Shown here piece after piece: positions 24,101-34,880 of a stretch of 64,000 bases of DNA. The notes beneath the pieces are model-generated. The model was not told the DNA's origin, ran no database searches, and saw only the letters and a list, made by a program, of their open reading frames with translations. The position numbers were made by a program, and so were the translations under genes. Within the stretch, counting starts at the first letter, position 1. Every line of letters begins with the position of its first letter. The stretch covers positions 2,839,501 through 2,903,500 of the forward strand of contig JABWDB010000011.1 in NCBI GenBank assembly GCA_019614645.1. Reading direction: 5' to 3'. Source of the DNA: Stratiolaelaps scimitus. Its lineage: Eukaryota; Arthropoda; Arachnida; Mesostigmata; Laelapidae.

Positions 24101-25197
24101 TACTTCGAATAGACGTTCGGGGAGGTCGTATAACGAGGTGAGCAGTGCACAGCCACGCTGACGATCGGTGCTGGCCAGTTCGAGCCCGCCATATTGAACA
24201 TGTCCTATCGAAATTCGGTGTCGGCGCTGCAGAAAGAAAAATATTTCGATTTGAATTTTCTCACCGTTCGTAGAGGTCTAACAAACACTGCGAGTGACAG
24301 ATGAATAGCACCTCACTCTGTGACCGTACATCTATCATAGGGCTTCGCGTTTTCAAATATTCGAAACATACATTGAACAAGTATGTATCATCATCATCAC
24401 AAGCGCATTTCAGTGACGAAATCGCTTCTGTGGAAAATTATAATGAATTTCCTCATTAATTCACATTTCCTCATATAATACGAATCGCCCTTAGAGCAAT
24501 TTCCGTAGACCCGCTGGTGAAAGAGACCGCACACGGTGGTACAAGACAACAATAAACGATTTTCTATAATAACTTATATGCATAAATTAACATCTATTCA
24601 AATAGTTCATGGACGCACTCTCAAAGGGTCAGCAGTAACATATAGCAAAACGTGTATTCTTTAATGACCTACGCTTATTTTACCGTTGTTATCAACAGCA
24701 ATCCCTCAGCTTGACGCTCACCGACAAATGGATTACAACCTGAGGAGCTCGACGTGCGTATCGCACCCACTTATAGTCATGGTCGTAACATCTACACTGA
24801 AACAAAACTTAATGTGCTTTTATTGGCCTGTTTATAAGGCAGAGAAAACATTATTATTATTATTATTATTATCAATTGGCAATATTCACGCTCATGTACT
24901 CGGTCCCGCTGCCGGTTCCCGTACTGTGTACTCGTTTAGCACAGTATGCAGGCACGGCTAACGCCTTCAAGGCCTCTCTAATCTTCGATCAATTTGCGTA
25001 ATTACGCCGCGACTCTGATTACCCCCCCTTCCCCCTAACGACTTGGGTATGCTTGCTTGCTCGCTCGCTTACGTTAACGCGTAAAAATCCGCTGATGTGC
25101 GGACAAGCGTTAAGTCCGTTCGTTCCATTGCGACTCAATCGCATAACAGCGACGGACAGTCTCCACCACGGGCACTAGACTTCTGATACGAAGCGAT
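21126..25197. other. Intergenic, no gene seen
   Basis: It contains a (TA)n tract at 21943-21966 and an (ATT)n run at about 24851-24872. Open frames around 21133-21771 overlap on both strands without domain content. I see no RNA gene. Confidence 0.4.
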
Positions 25198-25684
25198 TGT
25201 CATCGGCGGACGCTCCGATTACGCTCGCCTGATCGCGACGATCCTGGTGAGCTCTGTATCGTTACCATACGCCACCGAACCGCGTACAGGATTCATGTTC
25301 GAGCTGTCCTTCGCAGCTGCTCACGGTGATCTGGCCTCCTGAGATAGTAACGAGGGACGTCGCTGGGGGCATAATTGCCGTGAATGCCCCATACGCTAGC
25401 AGTATGAAACAATATATGTACAAGCGGCACGAATGTGTGCTTGCTGACTGGCGTGCCATCTGTCGTGAGCTACAGGAAAATCGGCGTTTGTAATGTCTTT
25501 GATAAACGTTTCGAAGAACATCGAAACGCTTGACATCTCATCTATCCGGGACCATAGAGGAAGAAACATTCGCCCACCTGGTGGAACTGCTCATAGATGT
25601 GCATACAGACTTCTCGATCTCCTGCTGAATCATCGAAATATGACTCAGCACAAAATGGTACTGGATGCTATAGCTGTTAAATGA
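25198..25684 (+). pseudogene. Unrecognised coding-like segment, possibly broken or spliced
   Basis: Successive + strand frames read like protein but are not continuous. They are EAIVIGGRSDYARLIATI (to about 25257), then AVNAPYASSMKQYMYKRHE and LADWRAICRELQENR (about 25370-25490), then an open frame at 25493-25684 (MSLINVSKNIETL to the stop) with AATAAA about 10 bases past the stop. A donor-like GTGAGC at about 25250 and an acceptor-like CTACAG at 25475 would allow splicing, but the phase is not clearly consistent. I do not recognise the family. It could be a two- or three-exon gene, a relict or chance. The minus strand also has an open frame here (25262-25459). Confidence 0.25.
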
Positions 25685-26089
25685 TCGTATCCAATAAATT
25701 AAATAGTGTAGCTATTTTTCTTATTATTATTATTATTGTTGTTTGATCCGAATTGCCCTTGTTCATCTGGTGTCGATTTTAGTTTTCAGTCATAAGGCGG
25801 TGTCAAGACAGATTTCTCGGGGAGGAAGCTATGTTATTAATGCAGAAGTGGACAGTGATTCAGAATTTCCGATCGAGTGCAGCAACCCTCAAATCAAACG
25901 TGACGGCCACCTGCTCCGAATTCACAGAGAAACAGGCAAAATCTATGCATTGCAAGGCACAGAAACACCCAACGGGTAGTTTTCTAGTCAGCATAGTAAG
26001 GCACAAGCCAGCCAGCCGTAGGCACTGAGCGACATTGACACGTTGTAGCGGCATTGCTTTTTGTCGAATGAAGATGGCTCACTGCAGCG
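25685..26089. other. Intergenic with (TTA)n
   Basis: An (ATT)n run lies at about 25721-25742. A possible acceptor (TTTTAGTTTTCAG) at about 25788 precedes two overlapping open frames of 65-78 codons. I could not decide whether either is an exon. Confidence 0.3.
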
Positions 26090-26360
26090 AGCAGCACCGC
26101 GCAACCAAAGCGATGTGGGCGTATCCGAGCTCCGCATATATACCTAGTAAAAATGTCCAGGCTGACTCCCGAACCCTCCGCATTGCTTCATAAGGCAGAC
26201 CCCTTTAAATGCAGATGCGCAACGGAGGCAAGGGGTCTAGCCCGGTGGCGTGGTGCATAGGTGTGCCCCTTACAATGGGAGGAGACACGTAGGTGTACGG
26301 GCTCGATCACCACCGCATACATATCTAGTAAATGTTCTCGGCTGACTCACAGCACGGTAC
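26090..26360 (+). repeat. SINE family 2 copies (tandem, decayed)
   Basis: The CCCGGTGGCGTGGTGCATAG head and the GGAGGAGACACGTAGG block match the copy at 37217. A block with CATATATACCTAGTAAAAATG and CTGACTC at 26140-26180 is echoed at 26318-26350. This suggests two decayed copies in a row. Confidence 0.5.
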
Positions 26361-26689
26361 GTGTAATGCTCACGCTACTGGTTTCGCCATGCGTGGAACG
26401 GTGTATCTATGCCAAAGTGACGGACATCACGATGATCAACATGTACGTACCGTTCATATGGCCCGTATCCGTAACGCAGCCGCGAGCCAATCGGCTACAT
26501 AGCCATTATTCACACTGGGATGATTCTGCTTGCGGTGAGCATCTGGCAGCGCGCGAACTCGAAGGACTTCAGCTAGCTATTGTACGTCGATAGACAGGTG
26601 TATAGGAATGATGCCACCCTGCACTTGGTGTCTAAGCAAAAGTGCCTAGCGCAGGTCATCGTCGAAATATTGCCATGCGTTGCTTGCAT
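26361..26689. other. Intergenic
   Basis: No feature recognised. Confidence 0.4.
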
Positions 26690-26800
26690 ATGCAGCCAGT
26701 ACTCTTACACTCAAATAGGTAAATCGAATGCTAAAAGCAGTTGTACCGTGGACGTGAAATGTTGGCTGAGAGTCAGCCTGGAAAAAATGGGAATCGAAAC
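26690..26800 (+). repeat. SINE family 2, 3' fragment
   Basis: GCTAAAAGCAGTTGTACCGT and the following GGACGTGAAATGTTGGCTG are shared with 37350-37395 and 19510-19550. Confidence 0.55.
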
Positions 26801-27481
26801 AATCTAGCAGATAGCCGCCTCCATCTAGACTCTAAATATTTCCATGTCATGTAGCTGCGCATGGATGCAGTTGAGCCACCTTCACTTAAGGCTGATTATA
26901 ATAACTTCCTATGGAAGTTATTGCGGGAATTCGGTCGAAGCGATTACCCAGTTTGGTGGTATCACACACAAGGAGAGAGAGAGCAATGATATATCATAGT
27001 TCCGATTTGAATGTGTCTCCGACCACAACGAAGGTCTCCTTCCATAATATCATTCGATAAAAGAAGTATTCTCTCCACATAAGTTCATATTGAATTCGAT
27101 CTCAATGCAGGCGGGCGATGTGACAACTGGCAACAATTGTGAGAAAGTGATATCTATAAAGTGATGATCTGTGATACAAATGAGGGGTTGATCGGATACA
27201 TTTTAGATTCAAAGCTTCCATCCAACGTATAAATCAGAGATGAGATCACCAGGGACGGGTCGAGAAAGCGAGAAGGCGTACAAACGAAAGTGGCAATGTA
27301 GGGAGATATTACTGTATCAGTTAATGTAGAATGGTTGTCACCGAACGATGGGTTCGCATGGCTGCGTTGGCTATTATGCGCCAAATGTGTAGACGGGTTG
27401 GCTCAGCCAGCTGCCAGCCTCAGAGAAGGGCCATCTACTGCTACAACAACAGCAACAACAGAAGATATCCGTCGGTACTTT
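26801..27481. other. Intergenic
   Basis: No gene or repeat is recognised. The short minus-strand frame 27154-27384 has no domain. Confidence 0.4.
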
Positions 27482-27530
27482 ACAGCTTCTTCAATAAACC
27501 AATAAACCTTTACCTTACCTTTACTTGCCG
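27482..27530 (+). repeat. SINE family 1, tail fragment
   Basis: CTTCAATAAACCAATAAACC followed by TTTACCTTACC matches the 3' tail of the copy at 45171-45308. Confidence 0.6.
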
Positions 27531-29084
27531 GCCGGGACGCGAAGAAGAGCGTTTCCAAGGCGATTGCCGGTAACCTTTTGAAGGAGGGATAACATTTCGG
27601 ACCAGACTGTAACGACAGCGACACTTGCTGTGGGTGCTGTAGACAAGTACAAATACAGCAAATATATCTGCCTCGGCCTCTGTTTATATGGGCGGACAGC
27701 GACATGGCGATATTGTTGTCGGCTGGTTGACTATTTCGCTTCGACCTAAAAAATGATGTGACTAAATACAGGGCCCTAACCATTCGAATCTATACTTACA
27801 GGTCACAGACGAGCCCACGGCGTTGCTTTCACCAACCGCAATCCGAAGCAATCGGTTACGCAGCGAATGATGTCTACGCGTCTTCAAGTCACGGTGAAGA
27901 AATCTCGTTCATCGAATAGATGAATGTTGAGCACGATCGTGCTTTAATGCACGTTCACGTTATCGTCGACTATTATCAACTTCAGTGTATCTTAGTATCC
28001 CAGTGCCCGCATGCATATTGCCAACGCGCTCGCGCGCACCAGCCACGTAAGAGCATTTACACGACGGGCCGAATAACAGCCCGAGCGGTCCTGTGCCGAT
28101 TAAGAAATCTGCGCATGCTGGCCGGGTACAGGTGGCTCGTTCGGTCGTGTACTTGATGATCGAAATGCCTAGCCATCCTAGCCCCACGTCCCGGGCCCGC
28201 TGACAGCCATTGACCAGAGTATCGTACCTTTCTTTACGTTAATAACGTAACGTCGATGAGAGACGTTCCCAACGAGAATACATCAGCATCACACCCCCTC
28301 CTGCAGCCGCCCTGCCGCCGCTGGCAGATGAGCTGAGATTCGAAACAATAGCGACGGATAGCTTGCGACGGTGGTACCTATCCATGGGCTTTAACAATGC
28401 CAAGGGGTTATATGCGCCACAACGTGGTGGCTGTTGTTGCGGCTTGACGGCTCCTAAAGGAGAACGAAGGGTGGGGCCTTTCTTCAATCGACGAAAGGCG
28501 GATGCGTTCGTGGCGGTCCGGACCGCCGCTACTAAGCGAGGGACCGCTATTAGTCTGGCGCTAATCATCTTAATGAATACGTTCGGCTGTGCATCGGATG
28601 GTGCGTGAAGGAGAGAAATAATACCAGGTGGGGATCATTTGGTGCGTGATTTTTCTCTATTGGGCCTCTATCTTTCTCTCTCTGTCTCTCTCTATACCTT
28701 TATCTCTCTATCTCTCCAGTATGCAACTCGTGTGTACAATAATCGATTACTCCCATTGGGTTGCAGGGACCATGTTGTTAAATAAATGTTGTACGCATGT
28801 TACGGTGAACATTTGCAACTCTTTTCAGCAGCGTTTTTCCTCGACACCCTGCATGACCTACCGCTCACTCGGTACCTGTGCATCTGCCAAGAGTTAGTCG
28901 GGAAATACTATAGAATACGTTCGACTGTTCCACTCTGAAACGCCACCGCTCGATGATTGCAAAAATCCGTCGGTGCTGTTGTCTCCCAGCATGCGAACTC
29001 CATTACCTCGGGCGCGTGCTCCCTATTCCAAAGGATATATCTATTCTATTAAAAATATATCGAAGGGTTAAATTGAGTTCATTC
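27531..29084. other. Intergenic, no gene seen
   Basis: A short GC-rich patch lies at 28300-28530, with opposing open frames and no domain. A (TC)-rich run lies at about 28670-28722. Confidence 0.4.
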
Positions 29085-29880
29085 AAATTGAGGTTTATTT
29101 AATTGAGGTTTATTTGATTGAGGTTTATTTGCCTGGTACTGTCAGACTCTTACTTACTAAACCCAGAACCGATTTTGACTTGGGGCACTGACCGAGACTG
29201 TCACAAGTATTACTTCAGTCAGTGCCTTGCAGGGACCGTTGGCAGTTGATTCCAACCATGTCCCATCCCTCAGTTCCTCCTCTGGGGCGAACCGTCCCGC
29301 CCAGCCACAGCGGGTGGATTCCGTAGATTTTCCCTTCGGACAAGCTCTGCTGTCCGCACCCGTTCTAGCCTATCCTTATCGTGAAGGATCCTTTCGGCTA
29401 GCGTATTCCCTCTGTCCCACTTGTCTCTGTCCAGGCGCATGTACGAAACGAACTCTTGGATCTCGTTTCGCATGGCCCTTGTCAATCGACTCTCGATTGA
29501 ACTAGCCCTTCTTAATACACTAATCGCCTTGACAGTGGACTAACAAGACGCATCTGAACAAGTCCTTGTGATGGTGGCGACATACTACAGGTATATGTAA
29601 CGTTGCAAACATTGTCCCACCCCTTGGGTTACTAAACTGAGTTTTATATTCACAGTTGAATTGGATATGCAGATAGGCTTATCCAGTCGTTTGCTCGGTC
29701 CAATTGTACCACTAGCAATAATAGTATTAACAATCATTTGTTGCGCGTCGCTGCTTTCAGTTCGAATCGTCCTTTCGATCTTCTTACTCTTCTGTTGTTG
29801 TTCGAGTTCTGCCTTGATCCTATCCCGTCTTCGGGGCTTTCTTTCCTATTCCGTCTGTAGGAATCGTATGATGGGCTGAG
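29085..29880 (-). mobile_element. Family A retroelement relict, copy 3 (longest)
   Basis: On the minus strand, starting near 29880, coding-like blocks run through KAELEQQQKSKKIERTIR and ASGTIGPSKRLDKPICIS (basic and glutamine-rich, coiled-coil-like). An interrupted stretch follows, then a frame with LTRAMRNEIQEFVSYMRL, DKWDRGNTLAERIL, DRLERVRTAELVRRE and NPPAVAG (29485-29270). After the stop comes the shared 3' region, then a terminal tandem of three roughly 15-base repeats (AATTGAGGTTTATTT on the + strand, 29086-29130). A repeated 3' terminus is typical of some non-LTR elements and SINEs. The ORF family is not recognised. A gag- or ORF1-like protein is my inference. Confidence 0.6.
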
Positions 29881-32254
29881 AGAGCAACGGGCAAGATCGT
29901 CATCCGTCAGCTTTCTCGATCTGATCTTTTCCAGAAGAGTGGAAGAACCAACCTTTTCCCTGTTCCTTAGCTAGTCAATGGGAGCGAGCTAGCCTCTCCC
30001 GGGCTCCCTGAGGGTTCGCAGTGACCTGCGAGCGAATATCGCCGGCCTTGCCCCTTTGGTGGGACGCCGAGCCTGTCCTCTCTGCCAGGTGATCCGTTCC
30101 CGTCTGCGGGCCTGCCTCGACAATTCTAAATTTAACCCCGGAGTCGTTGGCTGCATTACAAAAAAATAGGTGGATTCATTCCCTGCTCTCATTTTTTTTT
30201 TTTAACAAAAGGTCCGCCGATCCGCCCTACGCTGGCTCTCGCTAGCCCCCCTTCTCTCGTGCCCTAACGACAATGCAGCATTTTACGGCGGCGACCCTTC
30301 CACACCGCGAGGAGAGGACCCGGCCTGCGGAAGAGGATTCGGCTGGGGGTGGCCATTGTGGGTCCTGTCGTGAGCCTGTTAGGCCGTTCCCTCGCTCGTC
30401 CCAGCTGGCAAGACGCTGGGGATCCGTCAGACAGCCGCATGAGGATTCCTTCGATCCGCAAGGACACAGGCGAACCCCCCCCCTCCCATTCACCCACACA
30501 CACGACGTGATCGCCCATCGCACTGGGCGCTGCCTGCCGCCGCTATATTCAGAGCGAAGGAGAATGAAATGCGTTCCAGCAGCGGATGCTTTCCAGCAAA
30601 ACTCAGCGGGTTGGGATCGCTCAAAGCCGTTCTCCGGTCGGCGGCGGCGGCCGCCGCCTCCGCCTTCAGCCCGCGATCTCGGCATCGCATGTCAAACGCA
30701 CCACAACCAGAGGCCTCGGGGGGCCGGAGGGCAAGCAGACAGCATCGTTGTTCGTTCGGCCGGTGGGTGGCTGGGTGGATAGGTCGTTCGGCCTGCGCTC
30801 CCTCCTTCGCTGTGCTTGGCCTGTTCGGTCTTGTTTTGGCCTGTCGTGTCCGTCGGGACATGACGCGCTCCATTGCGCATCGTGTCGTAGAGGGGCCGGA
30901 TGTTCACAAGCGGCCGCTACGGCTGCCAGTGCAATGCAGACGGCTCTTTTCCTCTTTATCTTCCAACCTCCCTCTAGAAGTTCGGCCCCGAAGCCGACGC
31001 TCGACGGCACCGGGTGACTCGACTCTAGTCCTCTCCTTCATCTTTAAACCAATATGTATTTGTCATGGGCAGAAGTATAATAGAACGCAGAAGCCGAAAC
31101 GAATCAACGAACTGAGGAAAGAACAGAGATCCGCTGAACTAGTCAATGTCGAGCATGTTGAAGGCAGTTCTCATAAAACAGACACAGGAATGGAAGACAA
31201 GTTAGGTTCGCGATAGTTGCGATATTTGGTCACTTAGACTATTCCTGTGGATTGAACCTCTCGTGAGAATTCGATTTAGGGTGAGAGAGCTTTCGTGGTC
31301 TGCGTCCTTGTGACCGCTTGCACACTATTCTGGTACTAGCCAAAAGAAGAGTCGCGGTTCGGAAAAAACGCATATTGCTAACGAATAATTTATCTTCGGC
31401 GGAGGGTTGGACGAAGCCAGCTAGTGAAAATGATAGGTCCTTGAAGCAATGCTATATAGCGCTATCGAGGTCTACTATGGAAGGTAAGCTGAGAGTCAGC
31501 GAAGAAAAAGCGCTAACAAAAATAAACCCAGCAGATGTTGTCTATGAGCTCGGCGGCCAATTCTCTTATAATTTTAGAGTGCTACGCCCATGAAACACAA
31601 AAAGGCTAACTGCAGAAATTAGGAAATCATTTTGAACTGTTAGGCCAATTTTTATCTTTTGAGCTCGCCTCGATGTGACAGGCTTTGGAACTTCGGAAAA
31701 AGAAATTAATTCATTAGTCTACACATCTCCTACCGGCAAAGATTCTGCGGTAAACTTGGACGTTGGTGGCGGGCACCATACTATGTACACTACTATACTA
31801 ATGTACATAGCTTTAGGGACGCCTGACCTTCTCGAAGGAATCATCTTATCTTCAAAAGGACCCAGGCGTTTCTCAGTACGCGCAAAATCCGCCAATACTC
31901 ACTACAGTTCGAGCTATCAATCAGTCAACAGATGTCCATGGGTTCCTTGCTACCTCTCCCCCCGTCCCGGCGACCTTATTTCGCTATTGCCTTGTGACCC
32001 ATCTTCGACTACCTTTGCCATCGTTGGAAGTATTTCAAGAAAAATAGCAGCATGCTTGCAAAACAAGCCATTCAGACGAACCATCTCCATACATTCCCAT
32101 GTACATAAAAGAACAACGAAGTTGCATTCTTAAGGCATCCTTCAACGGAGCGTTGTCGCTCGCATCGGAACTGCAACTGCACCCCGGTTGCTGTATTGAA
32201 GTCGCGAGGACTCCCCTCTCTCCCGAGGCTTCCTCCAGTAGTTGGTTACTACCA
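29881..32254. other. Intergenic with GC-rich island
   Basis: 30240-31020 is GC-rich. It holds several long overlapping open frames on both strands (up to 215 codons) rich in alanine, arginine and proline, as expected by chance in GC-rich DNA. No domain, start context or repeat match supports any of them. It could be a CpG-rich promoter of a gene outside what I can recognise. Confidence 0.35.
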
Positions 32255-32818
32255 CTACTGAGTTCGGCCGACTGCCTCTGCTGCTGCTGCTGAAATTACT
32301 CCTACTAGCACTGCCACTCCACTGCGGCTCGATTTGGGCATGGCATCGAGGGGCTCTGCGAGCCCCAGCCGACCGCCCAGCCAAGCGAACGTTAAGCATC
32401 CAGCGGGCTCAGAGGCCGAGGCACGAAGACGAGACGGGGCCCCGCGAGCGGCCCGAAGACTGGGTGAATATTTCACCCTGTGTCTGTCTGTATACGGCGA
32501 CCGGAGTCCGTCGCCTATCGGCGAATCGGCAGCGCGCACTAGAAAAGCAAAGTTAGTAAACCCACACTTCGGATGAAATTCGGCCCCGACGGTAGTCGGC
32601 AGCCGGCAGTCGAGCATAGGCATTGCCTTACGACGCAAACACATTAGCCAGCGAAAACCCTCGATGCACTCCACCTGCGTCTCCTCGGGGAACGGCCTCA
32701 GGTCGTCCGATAGCTTTCGAATCTTGTTGGGCCTCGGGCCCATATTCGTAGCGACGGAGCCTCGATGGAGTCCTAGGAGCGGCTGGGAGCGGACGATGTT
32801 ATCCAGAAGGTCGCACAA
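32255..32818 (-). CDS. Unrecognised coding-like open frame
   Basis: A 187-codon frame on the minus strand has a plausible protein composition in its first 100 residues (GPRPNKIRKLSDDLRPFPEE, then VECIEGFRWLMCLRRKAMP and FHPKCGFTNFAFLV). The second half is alanine/arginine-rich and less convincing. The first codon of the open frame is TTG, and the first ATG lies 24 codons in. I know no family for it. It could be an exon of a spliced gene or a chance frame in GC-rich DNA. Confidence 0.2.
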   Translation of the reverse strand: MCDLLDNIVRSQPLLGLHRGSVATNMGPRPNKIRKLSDDLRPFPEETQVECIEGFRWLMCLRRKAMPMLDCRLPTTVGAEFHPKCGFTNFAFLVRAADSPIGDGLRSPYTDRHRVKYSPSLRAARGAPSRLRASASEPAGCLTFAWLGGRLGLAEPLDAMPKSSRSGVAVLVGVISAAAAEAVGRTQ

Positions 32819-33304
32819 GCCGGAACGTCATCGGCGACGTTGATGCTAATACTCTGCGAGCATTCGATCCGCGCGCGCGCTTGTTGATGGTAAACTGTAT
32901 GCTTGTGTGCTGCCCACTGCTACAATCGATATCGAATAGTGAACACTGATTAAAGTTCCCAAATATGTGCACGCATAAAATACACAGAGCTGATTCCAGC
33001 CAGACGACGGTAACAGGGCCCAGAAAATGTATGAAGTATTTTTTTTGCAAAAGTATACTTCAAAATGTGGTAGTTGGATTCGAACATTTGTTATGACTTG
33101 TCTTTAGCTCCGTTTAGATTCTGCCATCATCTCAAAGGTGACAAAGATGGCGTTGGCCACTTTTAACAACAAGACCGGCATTCGAAAAGATCGTGATGCG
33201 CACGCCTGACACATACTGCCTTACAGGATGGTACGCGAACTCTTGAGATCGAACGTATCCGGATATGGCAGCGAGATTGTGGACAGTAACATTGTACGAC
33301 ACAA
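32819..33304. other. Intergenic
   Basis: A B-box-like string in reverse orientation (GGATTCGAAC, near 33077) may be a SINE scrap. Nothing else was seen. Confidence 0.4.
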
Positions 33305-33434
33305 TACAAAGCGTTTGGTTTATTGTCGAAACGGTAGCTTTTCATAACGCGTCAGCTCTCGATATGTTCTTCACCAGGTCGCGGGACTTGAACCTGCGGC
33401 CGCCAGCTTCATTACAGCCAGAGACTTAGCCACC
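33305..33434 (-). repeat. tRNA-derived SINE, family 1, minus strand
   Basis: The reverse complement reads GGTGGCTAAGTCTCTGGC, then CGCAGGTTCAAGTCCCGCG (B box), then a decayed tail with CAATAAACCAAACG. The head is closer to the copy at 931 than to the one at 14834. Confidence 0.65.
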
Positions 33435-34344
33435 GTCCACTACGATAGAGGGACAGTGTAGCATAGGCTAGGACACGTTCTATTCCAACGATATTGTCTT
33501 GATCGATTTGTTCTGATGCATTCACACGAGTTAGGCCATTTCCATTTCCCTGTATTCAATGCAAGATTGAAATCGTTCTTTAAATTCATTATTTATTCGC
33601 ACGCTATGGTGTTATCCACACCTGCATATTACGAACCTAGTAAACAGTGGCACAACAGCAAAGCGGTAAAACGGAAAAAACGTATAGAAGTGTCAGCTGT
33701 AAACAGAGTAGTAACGCTGTAAACAGTTGTAAACAGGGTACACACATACATACACAACGTGACGAAAATCGTCTATTGCGAAACTATTCTAGTTACAATG
33801 AGGTCGGTTCGTTCTGAGAACCATTGATCGCCGGTCATCGCAGCCGTATTGTAAAATCCCGGGTCGCTATCTGCCACCGTTCATTTCCTCATCCCAATCA
33901 ATTCCCTGAGTAAGCTGGACGTCACTGGTGGCTTAAAACGACCCCTCACATCTTCACCCTATAAGAGAGTGTCGCCAAGGATGTAGAGTGATCCCTTCGC
34001 GGGCATAACAATCTACCTGTTGTTGTTCTCGCGCACAGGGAAAACGACGCGCGCTCGACGATCCACTCATGTCGGAGGAGTCGATTTCACCATCAAATGT
34101 GACGTTCTCCATCTTTACGTGAACACATCGGAGGGCGATGGTGCAAGTACACCCGCAAATGGTGCAAATGCACCCATCGCTTACCATCTCCTCCCCATCC
34201 ACTGCCTATGCCCTATTCGTTCCATGATATTTGCCGCGTTTCCTCGAACCGTTACCGCCCATACGCTTCTTACCATTATTCATTTACCTTTGCAAGTTTT
34301 TCCTTAGCGAGACTGTTGGCTGTGATAATGAAGACTCATTTTCC

Positions 34345-34396
<52 letters not shown>

Positions 34397-34847
34397 TTTT
34401 TCTTATTGGCACATCATGATGTCCCTCATATTCAGGTATTTAGTGCTAACCCGTTCTCGCTCCGCCCAAATGAGTTGGTCTTGTTTTGTCGTTGTCTTGA
34501 CGACATCGCAGCACCATCACTTTTCGCTATCCCGGGCATCGTGGTCATAAAAGCCCTACTCGCGCCATAGTTTGCATAGGACTCTGCTAGCGGAATGGCT
34601 GATAACGAGTTAATCACCGGAAGGCTGCGGTTGGCTTGCGACCGGCCCTTGTTTCCCTTTTTGGCTGCACATAATTTCATTGATTAGTTCGCTGGAGGGA
34701 GGGTGGGTGGCCCGGTCGGCCGGTCGGTCTACCGTGGACGCGGCGAAAATTGTGGGCCGTGCTTGGCCCGTCAATGGATGGCGCCATCAACGCCTTACAA
34801 TATTTTCGTCCAGTACCGTACGCCTAAGCAGTTTGTTGGACGTTTGG

Positions 34848-34880
<33 letters not shown>

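Noticed and set aside
30242..31216. Several 140-215-codon frames on both strands
   Set aside because: Expected by chance in GC-rich DNA: biased A/R/P composition, mutually overlapping, no homology in the window.
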